A stretch of DNA of 64,000 nt, from positions 1 to 64,000 of the forward strand of contig JAEZGH010000092.1 in assembly GCA_023417065.1 (NCBI GenBank). Direction: 5' to 3'. This document shows positions 1-9,004 of the stretch, piece by piece. The translations under genes were made by a program, and so were the position numbers. The stretch is from Bacteroidota bacterium. Lineage in GTDB: Bacteria > Bacteroidota > Bacteroidia > Cytophagales > Cyclobacteriaceae. The notes beneath the pieces are model-generated. The model did not search any database. It was not told the DNA's origin and worked only from the letters and a program-made list of their open reading frames with translations. The stretch's first letter is position 1. Every line of letters starts with the position of its first letter.

Positions 1-195
1 GCTCTCTCCCGGGTGTTACGTTATCTGACAGGGACGTCGGATCCGGAAAACTTCGAAGCAAACCAATGGCAACACTCTTTTTTTAAAATTAATTATTTGC
101 TCCTAAAATACAACATGTATGAGGGTCCGCTGATCTTTTTCGTTTATGGAATTATTCTGAATGTTAACGCTCAAACCGCTCAACAATCGTTCGCG
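1..195. other. Leading stretch with no supported gene
   Basis: Nothing convincing is seen. One plus-strand frame is open from the first base, but it runs into the antisense of the aldo/keto reductase, has no recognisable domain and no good start, so it is not called. The middle is AT-rich. This stretch lies downstream of the minus-strand aldo/keto reductase and probably holds its transcript end, though no clear hairpin with a T-run is visible. Confidence 0.4.
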
Positions 196-1104
196 TCACT
201 TGAGCATGGAAACCATTTTCAAGCGTTCTTTTTCATCGGGCATTCGTCCAAAGCCCGCCATCGCGTTGTCGAGCATGTGATGAGCTTTTGAGGTCCCGGG
301 AATCGCGCACGAAACTGCGGGGTGTGAAACGATGAATTTCAGAAAGAACTGGCCCCAGCTTTTGATGTCGAGGTCGGCTACCCACGCAGGAAGTTCCTGC
401 CCTTTGACGCGGCGGAAGAGCAATCCCTCTTCAAAGGGCCGGTTGATGAGTACGGCCACCTTTTTCTCGATCGCAAGCGGAAATAAACGTTGTTCAGCGC
501 CCCGCGATGCGAGGGAATAGTTTATCTGAAGAAAATCGATGGGCTCCTCGCGCAGGATCTTTTCTATATGATTGTAGGCACTTTCGGTATAATGGGTGAT
601 GCCAATGTATCTTATGCGACCCTCTTCCTTCCACCTGCGAAGAGTGGGCAGGTGCGTTTGCCAGTCTGTCAGATTGTGGATTTGCATCAGATCCAGACGC
701 TTTCGTCTAAGCAGGCTCATGGATTCATTCATCTGTTCAATTCCCCGTTCGCGGCCTGTGGACCATACTTTTGTGGCAATGAACAACGTTTCATTCACGC
801 CAGTATCCGTTGAAAGCCTGCCTACTACATCCTCGGAACGTCCATACATTGGCGAGCTGTCGATTACTTTGCCGCCTTGCTGAATCAGTGTCTGTAGCAC
901 CTCGCTTAACCGGGCATTTTCCTGAGGGCTGTCGGAGACGTCAAACGTCTGCCAGGTTCCCAGTCCGATAACAGGAAGTAACTCGCCGGTTGATGGAATC
1001 TGCTTTTGATGCATGTTTGCTTTCATCCATGATTGTGTTGAGAGAAGTGGGAGGGCACATGCCGTCGCCGCTTTTTCAAGCCATGTCCTTCGGTTCATTG
1101 CCAT
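196..1104 (-). CDS. Exported aldo/keto reductase
   Basis: A 302-residue aldo/keto reductase, an NAD(P)H-dependent carbonyl reductase by family. The expected catalytic tetrad is visible: Asp82 and Tyr87 (in DSSPMYG), Lys112 (in ATKVW) and His143 (in LMQIHN). The C-terminal IPGTS segment matches the cofactor phosphate-binding region. The N-terminus carries a twin-arginine-like signal (NRRTWLEK, then a hydrophobic Ala/Leu stretch), so Tat export to the periplasm is inferred. It is the last gene of a minus-strand run, 25 bp behind the histidine kinase and probably co-transcribed with the sigma-54 activator. The substrate is unknown. Family call is firm; export and link to the two-component system are inference. 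Confidence 0.88.
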   Translation of the reverse strand: MAMNRRTWLEKAATACALPLLSTQSWMKANMHQKQIPSTGELLPVIGLGTWQTFDVSDSPQENARLSEVLQTLIQQGGKVIDSSPMYGRSEDVVGRLSTDTGVNETLFIATKVWSTGRERGIEQMNESMSLLRRKRLDLMQIHNLTDWQTHLPTLRRWKEEGRIRYIGITHYTESAYNHIEKILREEPIDFLQINYSLASRGAEQRLFPLAIEKKVAVLINRPFEEGLLFRRVKGQELPAWVADLDIKSWGQFFLKFIVSHPAVSCAIPGTSKAHHMLDNAMAGFGRMPDEKERLKMVSMLK

Positions 1105-1129
1105 TTGAGCAACTTACGAAAATGTTGCC

Positions 1130-2503
1130 TCATTCACTCACGACATCTGATGATCTGAAGCGGAGGTAGAACGTCGTCCCGTAATTTGGGGTAGAGGTCA
1201 CGGTAATCGATCCGTTGTGCAGGGTCATGATCTGCTTGGCGAGACTGAGACCAATACCGGAACCGTTTTTTTTGGTAGAGAAGAACGGAACAAAGATTTC
1301 TTTCAACTCTTTCGCAGGAATTCCAATTCCGGTATCACCTACTTCGATAATTACTCCGCTATCTGTTTTGCGGGCGGTGATGCTGATCTTCTTTTCGGGT
1401 CTGTTCCGAAGTGCCTGGATACTGTTGGTGAGGAGATTGATCAACACTTGTTCCATCAGCGTCTTGTCGACGTTTAACGTGAGGCCTTCGGGCTGTACGG
1501 ATACATGAAACTGGATTTCCTCCTGAGCGATTTCAGCCGACAGGAGGTTGCCGATATGGTTGAGATAATCCATCAGCGGTGCGGCAGTTCGTGAAGGTTT
1601 GGGCACGCGCGAAAGGGTGCGATAAGCTTCGACAAAGGTCAGCAAACCTTCACTTCGTTTGTGTATAGTTTCCAGCGAAAACCGGATGTCAGCTATCGTA
1701 TCTTCATTCAGTTCCGCCAATGACTTTTGCGTTCCCTGCCGCGATGTAAGCATGCTTTGCATCGTCTCTGTTAACGATGTGATGGGCGTCACCGAGTTCA
1801 TAATCTCGTGCGTGAGGATTCGGATCAGCTTGTGCCAGGCTTCTATTTCCTTCTGCTCTATTTCGGAGTTGATATCCTGCAACGTGATAAGCCGGACCGA
1901 CTTATCGAGGATGAGCAGCGTAGTCACTTCGAGGGCAACCATTTTCGATTCGTTTCCGGAATCGAGTTCCACCAGCCTGCGTCCCTGTTCGCCCAACGAT
2001 TCAATGGTAGTGATAAGCGATGGATTGAGTTGACGAAGTAATGACCATTTCGCGGTGCGCCGGATTTTCAGAAGTTCTTCGGCCCGGCCGTTGATTAGTT
2101 CGATGGAATCTCCCTCGACGGCAAGGATACCGATGTTGATTTGATTTACCAGCGCCTGCAGAAAATGGAATTGTGCTTCTTTTTCAATTTTGACCTGCTT
2201 ATAGGTGTCTATAATAGCAGCAAAGCTGTCCTGAAGCTCGCGGAAAGAATTTCCCAGATGCTTATCCCTGAAGGAGATAGAGAAGTCCGCGTGACGGATG
2301 GCGTAAAACAATTTTGACAGTTCGCGGTTTGTGTGATGAACGAAGTAAATCAGTTCAACGACCTGAAGAATCATTACAATTCCCAGTATAATCTGGTTGA
2401 AGAACAGATTGGGGTCGCCGAAAATATGACTCAGAAGAGCGATACTTCCCACCAGGAGCAGCACTCGTATGACGACTTTGAACGTGAAGTTCTTCATTAC
2501 CAT
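1130..2503 (-). CDS. NtrY-like sensor histidine kinase
   Basis: A 457-residue membrane histidine kinase. Two transmembrane helices (about residues 8-28 and 33-55) are separated by only a few residues, so there is no periplasmic sensor domain. A HAMP-like linker and a PAS-like region (about 110-165) follow. The phospho-acceptor box THEIMNSVTPI has His232, and the ATPase domain shows the N box (LINLLTNS), G1 (GDTGIGIP) and the G2 region (FSTKKNGSGIGLSLAK). This layout is typical of NtrY-type partners of NtrC regulators. It starts 12 bp after the regulator's stop codon, so the two form a cognate pair. With no extracytoplasmic domain, the signal may be sensed in the membrane, by the PAS region or through a partner protein; that is inference. 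Confidence 0.93.
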   Translation of the reverse strand: MVMKNFTFKVVIRVLLLVGSIALLSHIFGDPNLFFNQIILGIVMILQVVELIYFVHHTNRELSKLFYAIRHADFSISFRDKHLGNSFRELQDSFAAIIDTYKQVKIEKEAQFHFLQALVNQINIGILAVEGDSIELINGRAEELLKIRRTAKWSLLRQLNPSLITTIESLGEQGRRLVELDSGNESKMVALEVTTLLILDKSVRLITLQDINSEIEQKEIEAWHKLIRILTHEIMNSVTPITSLTETMQSMLTSRQGTQKSLAELNEDTIADIRFSLETIHKRSEGLLTFVEAYRTLSRVPKPSRTAAPLMDYLNHIGNLLSAEIAQEEIQFHVSVQPEGLTLNVDKTLMEQVLINLLTNSIQALRNRPEKKISITARKTDSGVIIEVGDTGIGIPAKELKEIFVPFFSTKKNGSGIGLSLAKQIMTLHNGSITVTSTPNYGTTFYLRFRSSDVVSE

Positions 2504-2515
2504 GAAACGCCTGGG

Positions 2516-3883
2516 TTATATTCCATGTTTTTTCATTCTGCGATAGAGTGCGGTCCGTGTCATGCCCAGCGTCTTCGCGGTATTGGTTACATTTCCTTCG
2601 TGCTTCTGGAGTGATTCGAGGATGAACTGCTTTTCCATTTCATCCATGGTCCTCGGCGTGTCTTCGTTTGGTTTGGGTTGTATGCCCGTATTGATGAGCA
2701 GGTCTGCCGTTTGAATGACTTTGCCTTCATTCAGTATAACGGCGCGTTCGATGGCGTGCTGAAGTTCGCGGATGTTCCCCGGCCACTGGTATTTTCTCAA
2801 CCTGGTGAATACTGACTTCTCAATGCGCATTCCCGGGCGTTTGTACTTTTGACCATATCTGTTAAGAAAGTACTCCGACAGGGGGACGATATCTTCGATG
2901 CGCTCGCGAAGTGCAGGTACGCGGATTTCGACCGTGTTGATCCGGTACAATAAATCCTGGCGAAATTGTCTGGTAGACACCATCTCGTGCAGGTCCATGT
3001 TGGTTGCGCAGATAAGTCTGAAGTTGACCGGTGTCTCGCGCGTGGAGCCCAGCCGTTGTATCTTGCGCTGCTGTAAAACGGTAAGGAGTTTCGCCTGCAA
3101 GGGCAAAGAAAGATTTCCGATTTCGTCGAGGAACAGTGTTCCTCCGTCCGCGAGCTCAAATCTTCCGGGTTTGTCCTGCTTCGCGTCTGTAAACGCACCC
3201 TTTACGTATCCGAATAGTTCACTTTCAAACAGCGACTCTGATAGTGCCCCCAGGTCTACCGTTATGAAGACATTGTCGCTACGTCCTGACCGACGGTGGA
3301 TTGCGCGAGCAACAACTTCCTTACCCGTGCCATTCTCCCCGAGGATGAGTACATCCGCATCTGTACCCGCAACCCGATCCACAAGATCCTGAACACGTTG
3401 AATCGCGGGAGAACTCCCTATGAAGTCTGTGAACTGTCCGTCAATGTCATCGCTCAGTTTCTCCTGCGTTATTTTCAACCGTTCAATTTCCTTACGGGAG
3501 TTGCGGATCTGTAAGGCGGCGTGAATGGTAGCCAGAAGTTTTTGGTTTTTCCAGGGCTTCGTAACAAAGTCGACTGCACCTTTCTTCATCGCCTGGACGG
3601 CGAGATCGACTTCGCCATAAGCGGTGATCAGGATGACGACCGCATCGCGATCAATGGAACGAATATGTTCCAGCCAGTAGAATCCTTCTTCGCCATCATT
3701 CATTCCTTTTTTGAAGTTCATGTCGAGCAGGATGACGTCGAATTCCCTGACATCGATAGTACGCCGCAAGTTTTCGGGATCGTCGACTAGCTTTACGGTC
3801 GCAAACTCCTGCTTCAGGAACATGCGCGCCGTCTCCAGAACGTCCCGGTCATCGTCGATGATTAATATTTTTGATGGATTCAC
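2516..3883 (-). CDS. NtrC-family sigma-54 response regulator
   Basis: A sigma-54-dependent activator of about 455 residues. The receiver domain has Asp10-12, the phosphorylation site Asp54 (ILLDMNF) and Lys109 (TKPW). The AAA+ domain has Walker A GENGTGKE (about 182-189), Walker B LFLDEIG (about 250) and the sigma-54 contact loop, which reads GAFTDA rather than GAFTGA (about 229-234). A Fis-type helix-turn-helix closes the protein (NVTNTAKTLGMTRTALYRRM). The start chosen is the GTG at 3883-3881, giving VNPSKILIIDDD. The frame stays open to another GTG at 3946, but those extra residues lie over the presumed control region and add no domain. It probably activates the divergent permease operon. 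Confidence 0.93.
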   Translation of the reverse strand: MNPSKILIIDDDRDVLETARMFLKQEFATVKLVDDPENLRRTIDVREFDVILLDMNFKKGMNDGEEGFYWLEHIRSIDRDAVVILITAYGEVDLAVQAMKKGAVDFVTKPWKNQKLLATIHAALQIRNSRKEIERLKITQEKLSDDIDGQFTDFIGSSPAIQRVQDLVDRVAGTDADVLILGENGTGKEVVARAIHRRSGRSDNVFITVDLGALSESLFESELFGYVKGAFTDAKQDKPGRFELADGGTLFLDEIGNLSLPLQAKLLTVLQQRKIQRLGSTRETPVNFRLICATNMDLHEMVSTRQFRQDLLYRINTVEIRVPALRERIEDIVPLSEYFLNRYGQKYKRPGMRIEKSVFTRLRKYQWPGNIRELQHAIERAVILNEGKVIQTADLLINTGIQPKPNEDTPRTMDEMEKQFILESLQKHEGNVTNTAKTLGMTRTALYRRMKKHGI

Positions 3884-3926
3884 GGTTGGTGAAGGTAGAT
3901 AAATTGTATCGAATTCAAACAATGAA

Positions 3927-3946
3927 GTGTAACGATTCCGATACAC
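3927..3946. promoter_or_regulatory. Candidate activator-binding dyad
   Basis: GTGTAACG and CGATACAC are separated by ATTC; the half-sites pair at 7 of 8 positions. The dyad sits about 60 bp upstream of a sigma-54 promoter match, a usual enhancer position for an NtrC-type activator, and close to that activator's own start. Related half-sites GTATCG (3906-3911) and GTATCA (3957-3962) flank it. The binding role is inferred. Confidence 0.45.
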
Positions 3947-4008
3947 ATTTGGATGAGTATCACTTAAAATTACTTTATAATCTACTGAAAAACAGTAAAT
4001 TACTTATA

Positions 4009-4023
4009 TGGCAGGATTCTTGG
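4009..4023 (+). promoter_or_regulatory. Candidate sigma-54 (-24/-12) promoter
   Basis: TGGCA and TTGG are spaced so that the two GG doublets are separated by exactly ten bases, as required for sigma-54 (consensus TGGCAC-N5-TTGC). The only departures are G for C after TGGCA and G for C in TTGC. Transcription would begin near 4035, just ahead of the first permease at 4049. The NtrC-type gene lies divergently next to it. Confidence 0.6.
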
Positions 4024-4048
4024 GTAACAGACGTCAACGCAATTGGAT

Positions 4049-6481
4049 ATGATTAAGAACTACCTTATTACCACGCTTCGAAATTTCCTGAGGAATGGCA
4101 CCTATTCGCTGATCAACGTCCTTGGGCTCAGCATCGGAATCACGGCCTGTATTATCATTTTCCAGCTGATTCGATATGACCTGAGCTTTGATAAATTTCA
4201 TCAGAAATACAATTCCATCTACCGCATAGTGGAATATTCAGAATCCCCATCAGGGGAGGAGTTCAGTTCATCCACTCCTTATCCATTGGTGAATGCATTT
4301 CGGAATGATCTCCCTCAGATCCCTTTAGCGACCCAGATCCATCACGAAGAGGAGGTTTTTCTGAAGGTTGATGACCGTAAGTTCATGGCAAATAACGCCA
4401 TCTTTGCCGATTCCTTGTTCTTCGACGTATTCGATTTTAAGGTATTGTCTGGTAATCCAACGCGTGATCTTGCTCAACCCGGCAAGGCCCTGGTGAGCGA
4501 ATCGCTTGCGCAGAAACTTGGCTATAAGCCTGGGGTAACTCCTATCACACTTCGTGTCATCAACAGAATTGACGTGGAAATTGTTGGCACGTTTGAAGAC
4601 GTTCCTGGAGCGTCGCACATGAAGTTTGAGATGGTTATATCGATGCCATCGCTTACGCCGGATTTCGTAGGCGGCTTTCCGATAGATACGTGGTCGCTTA
4701 CCTCTGCCGGGTACACGTATATTTCCCTTCCGGATGGCGTTACTCCCGAAAGTGTTGAAGAATCGCTGAAGGGTTTTGTTTCAAAATATTTCGAGGCATC
4801 AGGCAACAAAAAACGAAGTCTGTTCCTGCAGCCCTTGTCGGCAATTCACTTTGATCACCGATACCTTGAAAATCCGGCCCCGGGCTCAAATGCTTCTTAC
4901 AAGGAACTTAAGGTGATGGCATTGCTGGGAATCTTCATCCTTCTGATTGGATGCATCAACTTCGTTAACCTTTCCACTGCACTTGCCGTCAGAAAGTCGC
5001 GGGAGATTGGTGTTCGGAAAACGTTGGGGGCGAAGCGCACGCAGCTCGCGCTGTATTTTCTCACAGAAACATTTATCATCACCCTCGTTGCTGTGCTGAT
5101 TTCACTTGGCTTTGCAGAATGGCTGATGCCATGGGTCAACAGCTTCGTGGGTAAAGAGGTGTCATTGCGGCTGCTTTCAGATGGAGGTCTCGCATTATTC
5201 CTGATAAGTCTTGCCCTGGTGACTACGTTTCTTTCAGGATTTTATCCTGCGCTCATCCTCTCAGGATTCAATCCAATAGTTGTGCTTAAGAATAAAATGG
5301 TAACAGCATCCAATTCTGGAATTGCCGTGCGAAAGGTGTTGGTGGTATGCCAGTTTATGATTGCACAGGTACTTATCATAGGAACGCTGATTGTTTCCGA
5401 TCAGATGGAATTCTTCCGCACCAAACCCCTGGGCTTTGAAAAGGATGCCGTGATTATCGTGGGTCTTCCGGAAAATGACAAAGCTACGCTGGAAGGGTTA
5501 AAACAGAGGTTGCTCAGCAATCCGGCGATTTCATCGGTGTCGTTTTCACTTGGTGCACCTACGTCTGACAACAATTTCGGAACAGGATACTTCCTTTCGG
5601 GCGATGATCAGGCTAACGTCTATGCCACGGGCATGAAACCTGTTGATATCGATTACCTCCAAACGTATGGTATTGAATTGCGGGCAGGACGGTGGTTCAC
5701 GGAAAGTGATGCAAGGGCAGCTGATACGGTACTTCCCAAGGAGGACCAACGTTTCCTGTATTTGCTTAATGAATCCGGTACAAGACAACTGGGCTTTGAC
5801 AATCCCGAAGATGTTATCGGAAAGCAGATCACTACGGGCCTTAACCGTATGAGTGCTGAAGTTATTGGCGTGGTGAAGGATTTTCACGCTGCATCGCTCC
5901 ATAATGAAATCAGACCTGTGGTACTGGTGAACTATCCTTACTTCTATTATGAAGCCGGAATAAAAGTCCAGGGCGGCGACTTTCAGCAGGCAATTGCTTT
6001 TATTGAAAAACAGTGGGCTGACGTCTTTCCTGAATATTTCTTCGAATACAACTTTCTGGATCAGAAGCTCGAGAAACTTTACCGTCAGGATGAAAGAACG
6101 TTTACGTTGATACGGATTTTTGCGGGTATATCCATATTCATCGGATGTCTAGGACTCTACGGGCTGGTTTCCTTCATGGCCAATCAGAAACTCAAAGAAG
6201 TGGGTATACGCAAGGTGATGGGCGCATCGGTCCAGAACATTGTCTTTCTGTTCTCGCGGGATTTTATCCGCCTTATCGTCATCTCGTTTTTGGTTGCGGC
6301 ACCGCTTGCATGGTATGTTATGAGCCAATGGCTCGAAACATTTGCCTACCACATATCGATACACTGGTCGGTCTTCCTGATCAGTGTTGGCGCTACGCTG
6401 ATCATCGCGCTCGCTACCGTGAGCTACCGATCCATTCGCGCAGCTATAACTAATCCTGCGGATACACTTCGAACCGACTAA
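4049..6481 (+). CDS. FtsX/MacB-type ABC permease (1 of 3)
   Basis: An 810-residue membrane protein of the two-FtsX-domain permease family common in Bacteroidota. An N-terminal helix (about 18-40) is followed by a large periplasmic MacB-like domain, a first FtsX block (from about 285, with REIGVRKTLGA), a second periplasmic domain and a second FtsX block near the C-terminus (KEVGIRKVMGA). ATG at 4049 was chosen because MIKNYLITTLRNF aligns with the starts of the two downstream paralogues; an in-frame TTG lies two codons upstream. Such permeases need a separate ATPase of the LolD/MacB type, and none is encoded nearby. Likely job: mechanotransmission-type transport of an envelope substrate or efflux; the substrate is unknown. 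Confidence 0.92.
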   Translation: MIKNYLITTLRNFLRNGTYSLINVLGLSIGITACIIIFQLIRYDLSFDKFHQKYNSIYRIVEYSESPSGEEFSSSTPYPLVNAFRNDLPQIPLATQIHHEEEVFLKVDDRKFMANNAIFADSLFFDVFDFKVLSGNPTRDLAQPGKALVSESLAQKLGYKPGVTPITLRVINRIDVEIVGTFEDVPGASHMKFEMVISMPSLTPDFVGGFPIDTWSLTSAGYTYISLPDGVTPESVEESLKGFVSKYFEASGNKKRSLFLQPLSAIHFDHRYLENPAPGSNASYKELKVMALLGIFILLIGCINFVNLSTALAVRKSREIGVRKTLGAKRTQLALYFLTETFIITLVAVLISLGFAEWLMPWVNSFVGKEVSLRLLSDGGLALFLISLALVTTFLSGFYPALILSGFNPIVVLKNKMVTASNSGIAVRKVLVVCQFMIAQVLIIGTLIVSDQMEFFRTKPLGFEKDAVIIVGLPENDKATLEGLKQRLLSNPAISSVSFSLGAPTSDNNFGTGYFLSGDDQANVYATGMKPVDIDYLQTYGIELRAGRWFTESDARAADTVLPKEDQRFLYLLNESGTRQLGFDNPEDVIGKQITTGLNRMSAEVIGVVKDFHAASLHNEIRPVVLVNYPYFYYEAGIKVQGGDFQQAIAFIEKQWADVFPEYFFEYNFLDQKLEKLYRQDERTFTLIRIFAGISIFIGCLGLYGLVSFMANQKLKEVGIRKVMGASVQNIVFLFSRDFIRLIVISFLVAAPLAWYVMSQWLETFAYHISIHWSVFLISVGATLIIALATVSYRSIRAAITNPADTLRTD

Positions 6482-6492
6482 CCCTACTTTCA

Positions 6493-8994
6493 ATGTTTAT
6501 CAGGAATGTTACTCTCGCCCTTCGCAACATAAAACGCGACGGCGCTTATTCGGCGATTAAGATCGGAGGTCTTGCTCTTGGTCTGGCTACGAGTATTGTA
6601 TTGTTTCTTTACGTGTATTATCAGTTCACCTACGATAGCGGTCACCCTGATGTGGATCGCTTATATCGCGTGAATATGAGTCATATCTGGAGACCCGGAG
6701 GAGGCATCTTTCACTCTACAGGTCCTGCTGTAGCCCAGGCGCTGGAAGCAGAGTTTCCCGAGATTGAGCAGATTCTCAGAATCAACACTCCGGGTCCTCA
6801 TACCGTGAGATATATCCGGCCCAATGGAAGTTCGGTTGCGTTCAACGAAGGCTTTAACGATATCTTTGCGGCTGACTCCACCTTCTTTTCATTTTTTAAC
6901 TTTCGTCTGAAAGAAGGTGACCCGGCAACCGCTTTAGTCGGACAGAACAAAGTCGTTATTTCAGAGGAAGCAGCCCGGAAGTTATTTGGCGACGAACCCG
7001 CTTTGGGTAAGCAGCTTCAGATTGCAGCTGACGGGGCCGTGTCACCTGATGGAGGGCCATTTGATCCCACGGCGTCAACGCTCGTAGAGGTGACCGGTGT
7101 AACGGAACAGCAACCCCGGAACATGCACTTCCATTTTGACTATATGCTTTCCATGGCGACCAACCCAAGAGTGAAAGCCTTTGAATGGAGTTGGATATGG
7201 ACGCAGGTAGTTACCTATATCAAAGTCAGGCCTGGTACCGACGTTAGTGCACTTCAGGCGAAGCTTCATCATTTTGGCGACAGGCATGCACCCGCTACAT
7301 TTGAAAAGCTTGGTATGGACTACCAGGACTTTGTTGCCGAGAAGGGAAACTGGAGTCTTTTCCTGCAGCCCGTAAGGGATATTCATCTGTATTCGGGTTC
7401 CATGACAGACAACATGTCGATTGGAAACCGACTTGGCCCGACAGGTGATATAACTTTCGTCTACATGATGATCGGCGTAGGATGTTTCATCCTGCTGATC
7501 GCGATCATAAATTTTGTGAACCTGTCCACGGCCCGCGCCGCGAATCGGACAAAGGAAGTCGGAGTTAAAAAAACACTCGGCGTAGGACGTGGCCTTATGA
7601 TCATGCAATTTCAGATAGAGCATATTTTGGTCGCCGTAATTGCCGTCATAGCAGGACTCGCCATTATGGAAATCCTTCGGCTGACGTTGCTTCCACTTAA
7701 CATATACATCCCGCTTACCGACATCAATCCGTATGTGTTTATTCTGATCATCGTCGGATTTGCCGTCGTGATTGGTTTCCTCGCAGGACTTTATCCCGCA
7801 TTTTACCTGACACATTTTCGTCCGGCCGAAGTTCTCAAAGGAAGAGTTGCCTCCGGTTTCAAGTCAGGTCGCCTTCGCAATGCTCTTGTAGTATTTCAGT
7901 TTAGCATAGCGATCGCGTTGATGGGAGGGACGGTCATTGTTTTTCAGCAGTTGAACTTCTTCCTTTCGGCGGATGTAGGATTCGACAGGGACAACCTGAT
8001 CACTATTCAACGCGGCGCAGCTCTCGGTGACAAGATAGATGCATTCAGAAACGAGTTGCTTGAAATTCCAGGGATTACGTCGGCGTCGATATCGTCCAAC
8101 TTTCGCCAGCCAGCGGAAGACCTCTTTACAAAAGAGAGTGATGACCGGAGAATTACCTTGTCGCAATACAAAATTGATGAACACTTCGTTGCAACCACAG
8201 GACTACGTGTTGCAGCGGGGCGTACATTCCAGGAGGACAATGCTGCCGACAAAGACAAGGTAATTATAAATGAAGCGACTGCTAAGCTCCTCGGCTGGGA
8301 ACCTGAGGAAGCAATCGGTAAACGGATTGTTTACCTCGGCGACGGTGGTGTTCCAAGTGAAATTATAGGCGTGCTCAAAGACTTCCATTTTCAAAGTCTG
8401 TACGAGGTAAATGTTCCCATAATATTCTACCATCTTGATGCGCCTGTGTGGGGTGGCGAACGTATGATTACAGTGAGATATACTCCTCAGAACATCTCAT
8501 CAACCGTTGCAGGAATTGAAGGGAAGTGGTCGCGCGTAGCACCGGAAATGCCGATCGAATATTCGTTCTACGACGATGATCATCGCAAACAATACGAAGC
8601 GGAGGAACGGATGAGCTCCCTGTTTCTCATCTTTACAACCCTGGCAATGTTGATTGCCGTCGTCGGTCTCGTCGGCCTCGTATCTTATTCAGCGGAACAA
8701 CGCAAAAAGGAAATCGGAATCCGTAAGGTTTTTGGCGCATCAATGTCGCGGATTTATCTGTTGCTGAATATCCAGTATGTGCGGCTGATTCTGATCTCCC
8801 TGATTATCGCGACTCCTGTAACGTGGATATTTATGCAGCGATGGCTGGATGGCTATGCGTATCGAATTAACATCAACGCATGGGTCTTCGTCGCTACGGG
8901 TGCCGCCGCCCTGTTCTTTGCTCTCGCGTGTGTAGGGTATATAGCTCTTCGCGCTGCAAGTGTGAATCCTTCCAAAGTACTCAAAGACGAATAA
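6493..8994 (+). CDS. FtsX/MacB-type ABC permease (2 of 3)
   Basis: An 833-residue paralogue of the preceding gene, starting 11 bp after its stop. It has the same plan: N-terminal helix (IKIGGLALGLATSIVLFLYV), periplasmic MacB-like domain, FtsX block 1 with KEVGVKKTLGV, periplasmic domain 2, and FtsX block 2 with KEIGIRKVFGA. Between about residues 185 and 200 it has a short insert (AADGAVSPDGGPFDPTAS) that is absent from its neighbours, so its first periplasmic domain differs. Tight spacing implies co-transcription from the sigma-54 promoter. It may pair with one of the other two permeases as a heterodimer; that is inference. Confidence 0.92.
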   Translation: MFIRNVTLALRNIKRDGAYSAIKIGGLALGLATSIVLFLYVYYQFTYDSGHPDVDRLYRVNMSHIWRPGGGIFHSTGPAVAQALEAEFPEIEQILRINTPGPHTVRYIRPNGSSVAFNEGFNDIFAADSTFFSFFNFRLKEGDPATALVGQNKVVISEEAARKLFGDEPALGKQLQIAADGAVSPDGGPFDPTASTLVEVTGVTEQQPRNMHFHFDYMLSMATNPRVKAFEWSWIWTQVVTYIKVRPGTDVSALQAKLHHFGDRHAPATFEKLGMDYQDFVAEKGNWSLFLQPVRDIHLYSGSMTDNMSIGNRLGPTGDITFVYMMIGVGCFILLIAIINFVNLSTARAANRTKEVGVKKTLGVGRGLMIMQFQIEHILVAVIAVIAGLAIMEILRLTLLPLNIYIPLTDINPYVFILIIVGFAVVIGFLAGLYPAFYLTHFRPAEVLKGRVASGFKSGRLRNALVVFQFSIAIALMGGTVIVFQQLNFFLSADVGFDRDNLITIQRGAALGDKIDAFRNELLEIPGITSASISSNFRQPAEDLFTKESDDRRITLSQYKIDEHFVATTGLRVAAGRTFQEDNAADKDKVIINEATAKLLGWEPEEAIGKRIVYLGDGGVPSEIIGVLKDFHFQSLYEVNVPIIFYHLDAPVWGGERMITVRYTPQNISSTVAGIEGKWSRVAPEMPIEYSFYDDDHRKQYEAEERMSSLFLIFTTLAMLIAVVGLVGLVSYSAEQRKKEIGIRKVFGASMSRIYLLLNIQYVRLILISLIIATPVTWIFMQRWLDGYAYRININAWVFVATGAAALFFALACVGYIALRAASVNPSKVLKDE

Positions 8995-9004
8995 CTTCTA
9001 CTGT

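Noticed and set aside
13..291. Plus-strand open frame of 92 codons
   Set aside because: It begins in the window edge and overlaps the aldo/keto reductase on the opposite strand; no domain, signal or start context supports it.
3881..3946. N-terminal extension of the NtrC-type protein to the GTG at 3946
   Set aside because: The extra residues overlap the candidate control region, carry no domain and precede the normal receiver start; the GTG at 3883 is preferred.
7075..7815. Minus-strand frame of 246 codons inside the second permease
   Set aside because: It lies wholly antisense to a clearly conserved permease gene, and its composition looks like shadow translation.
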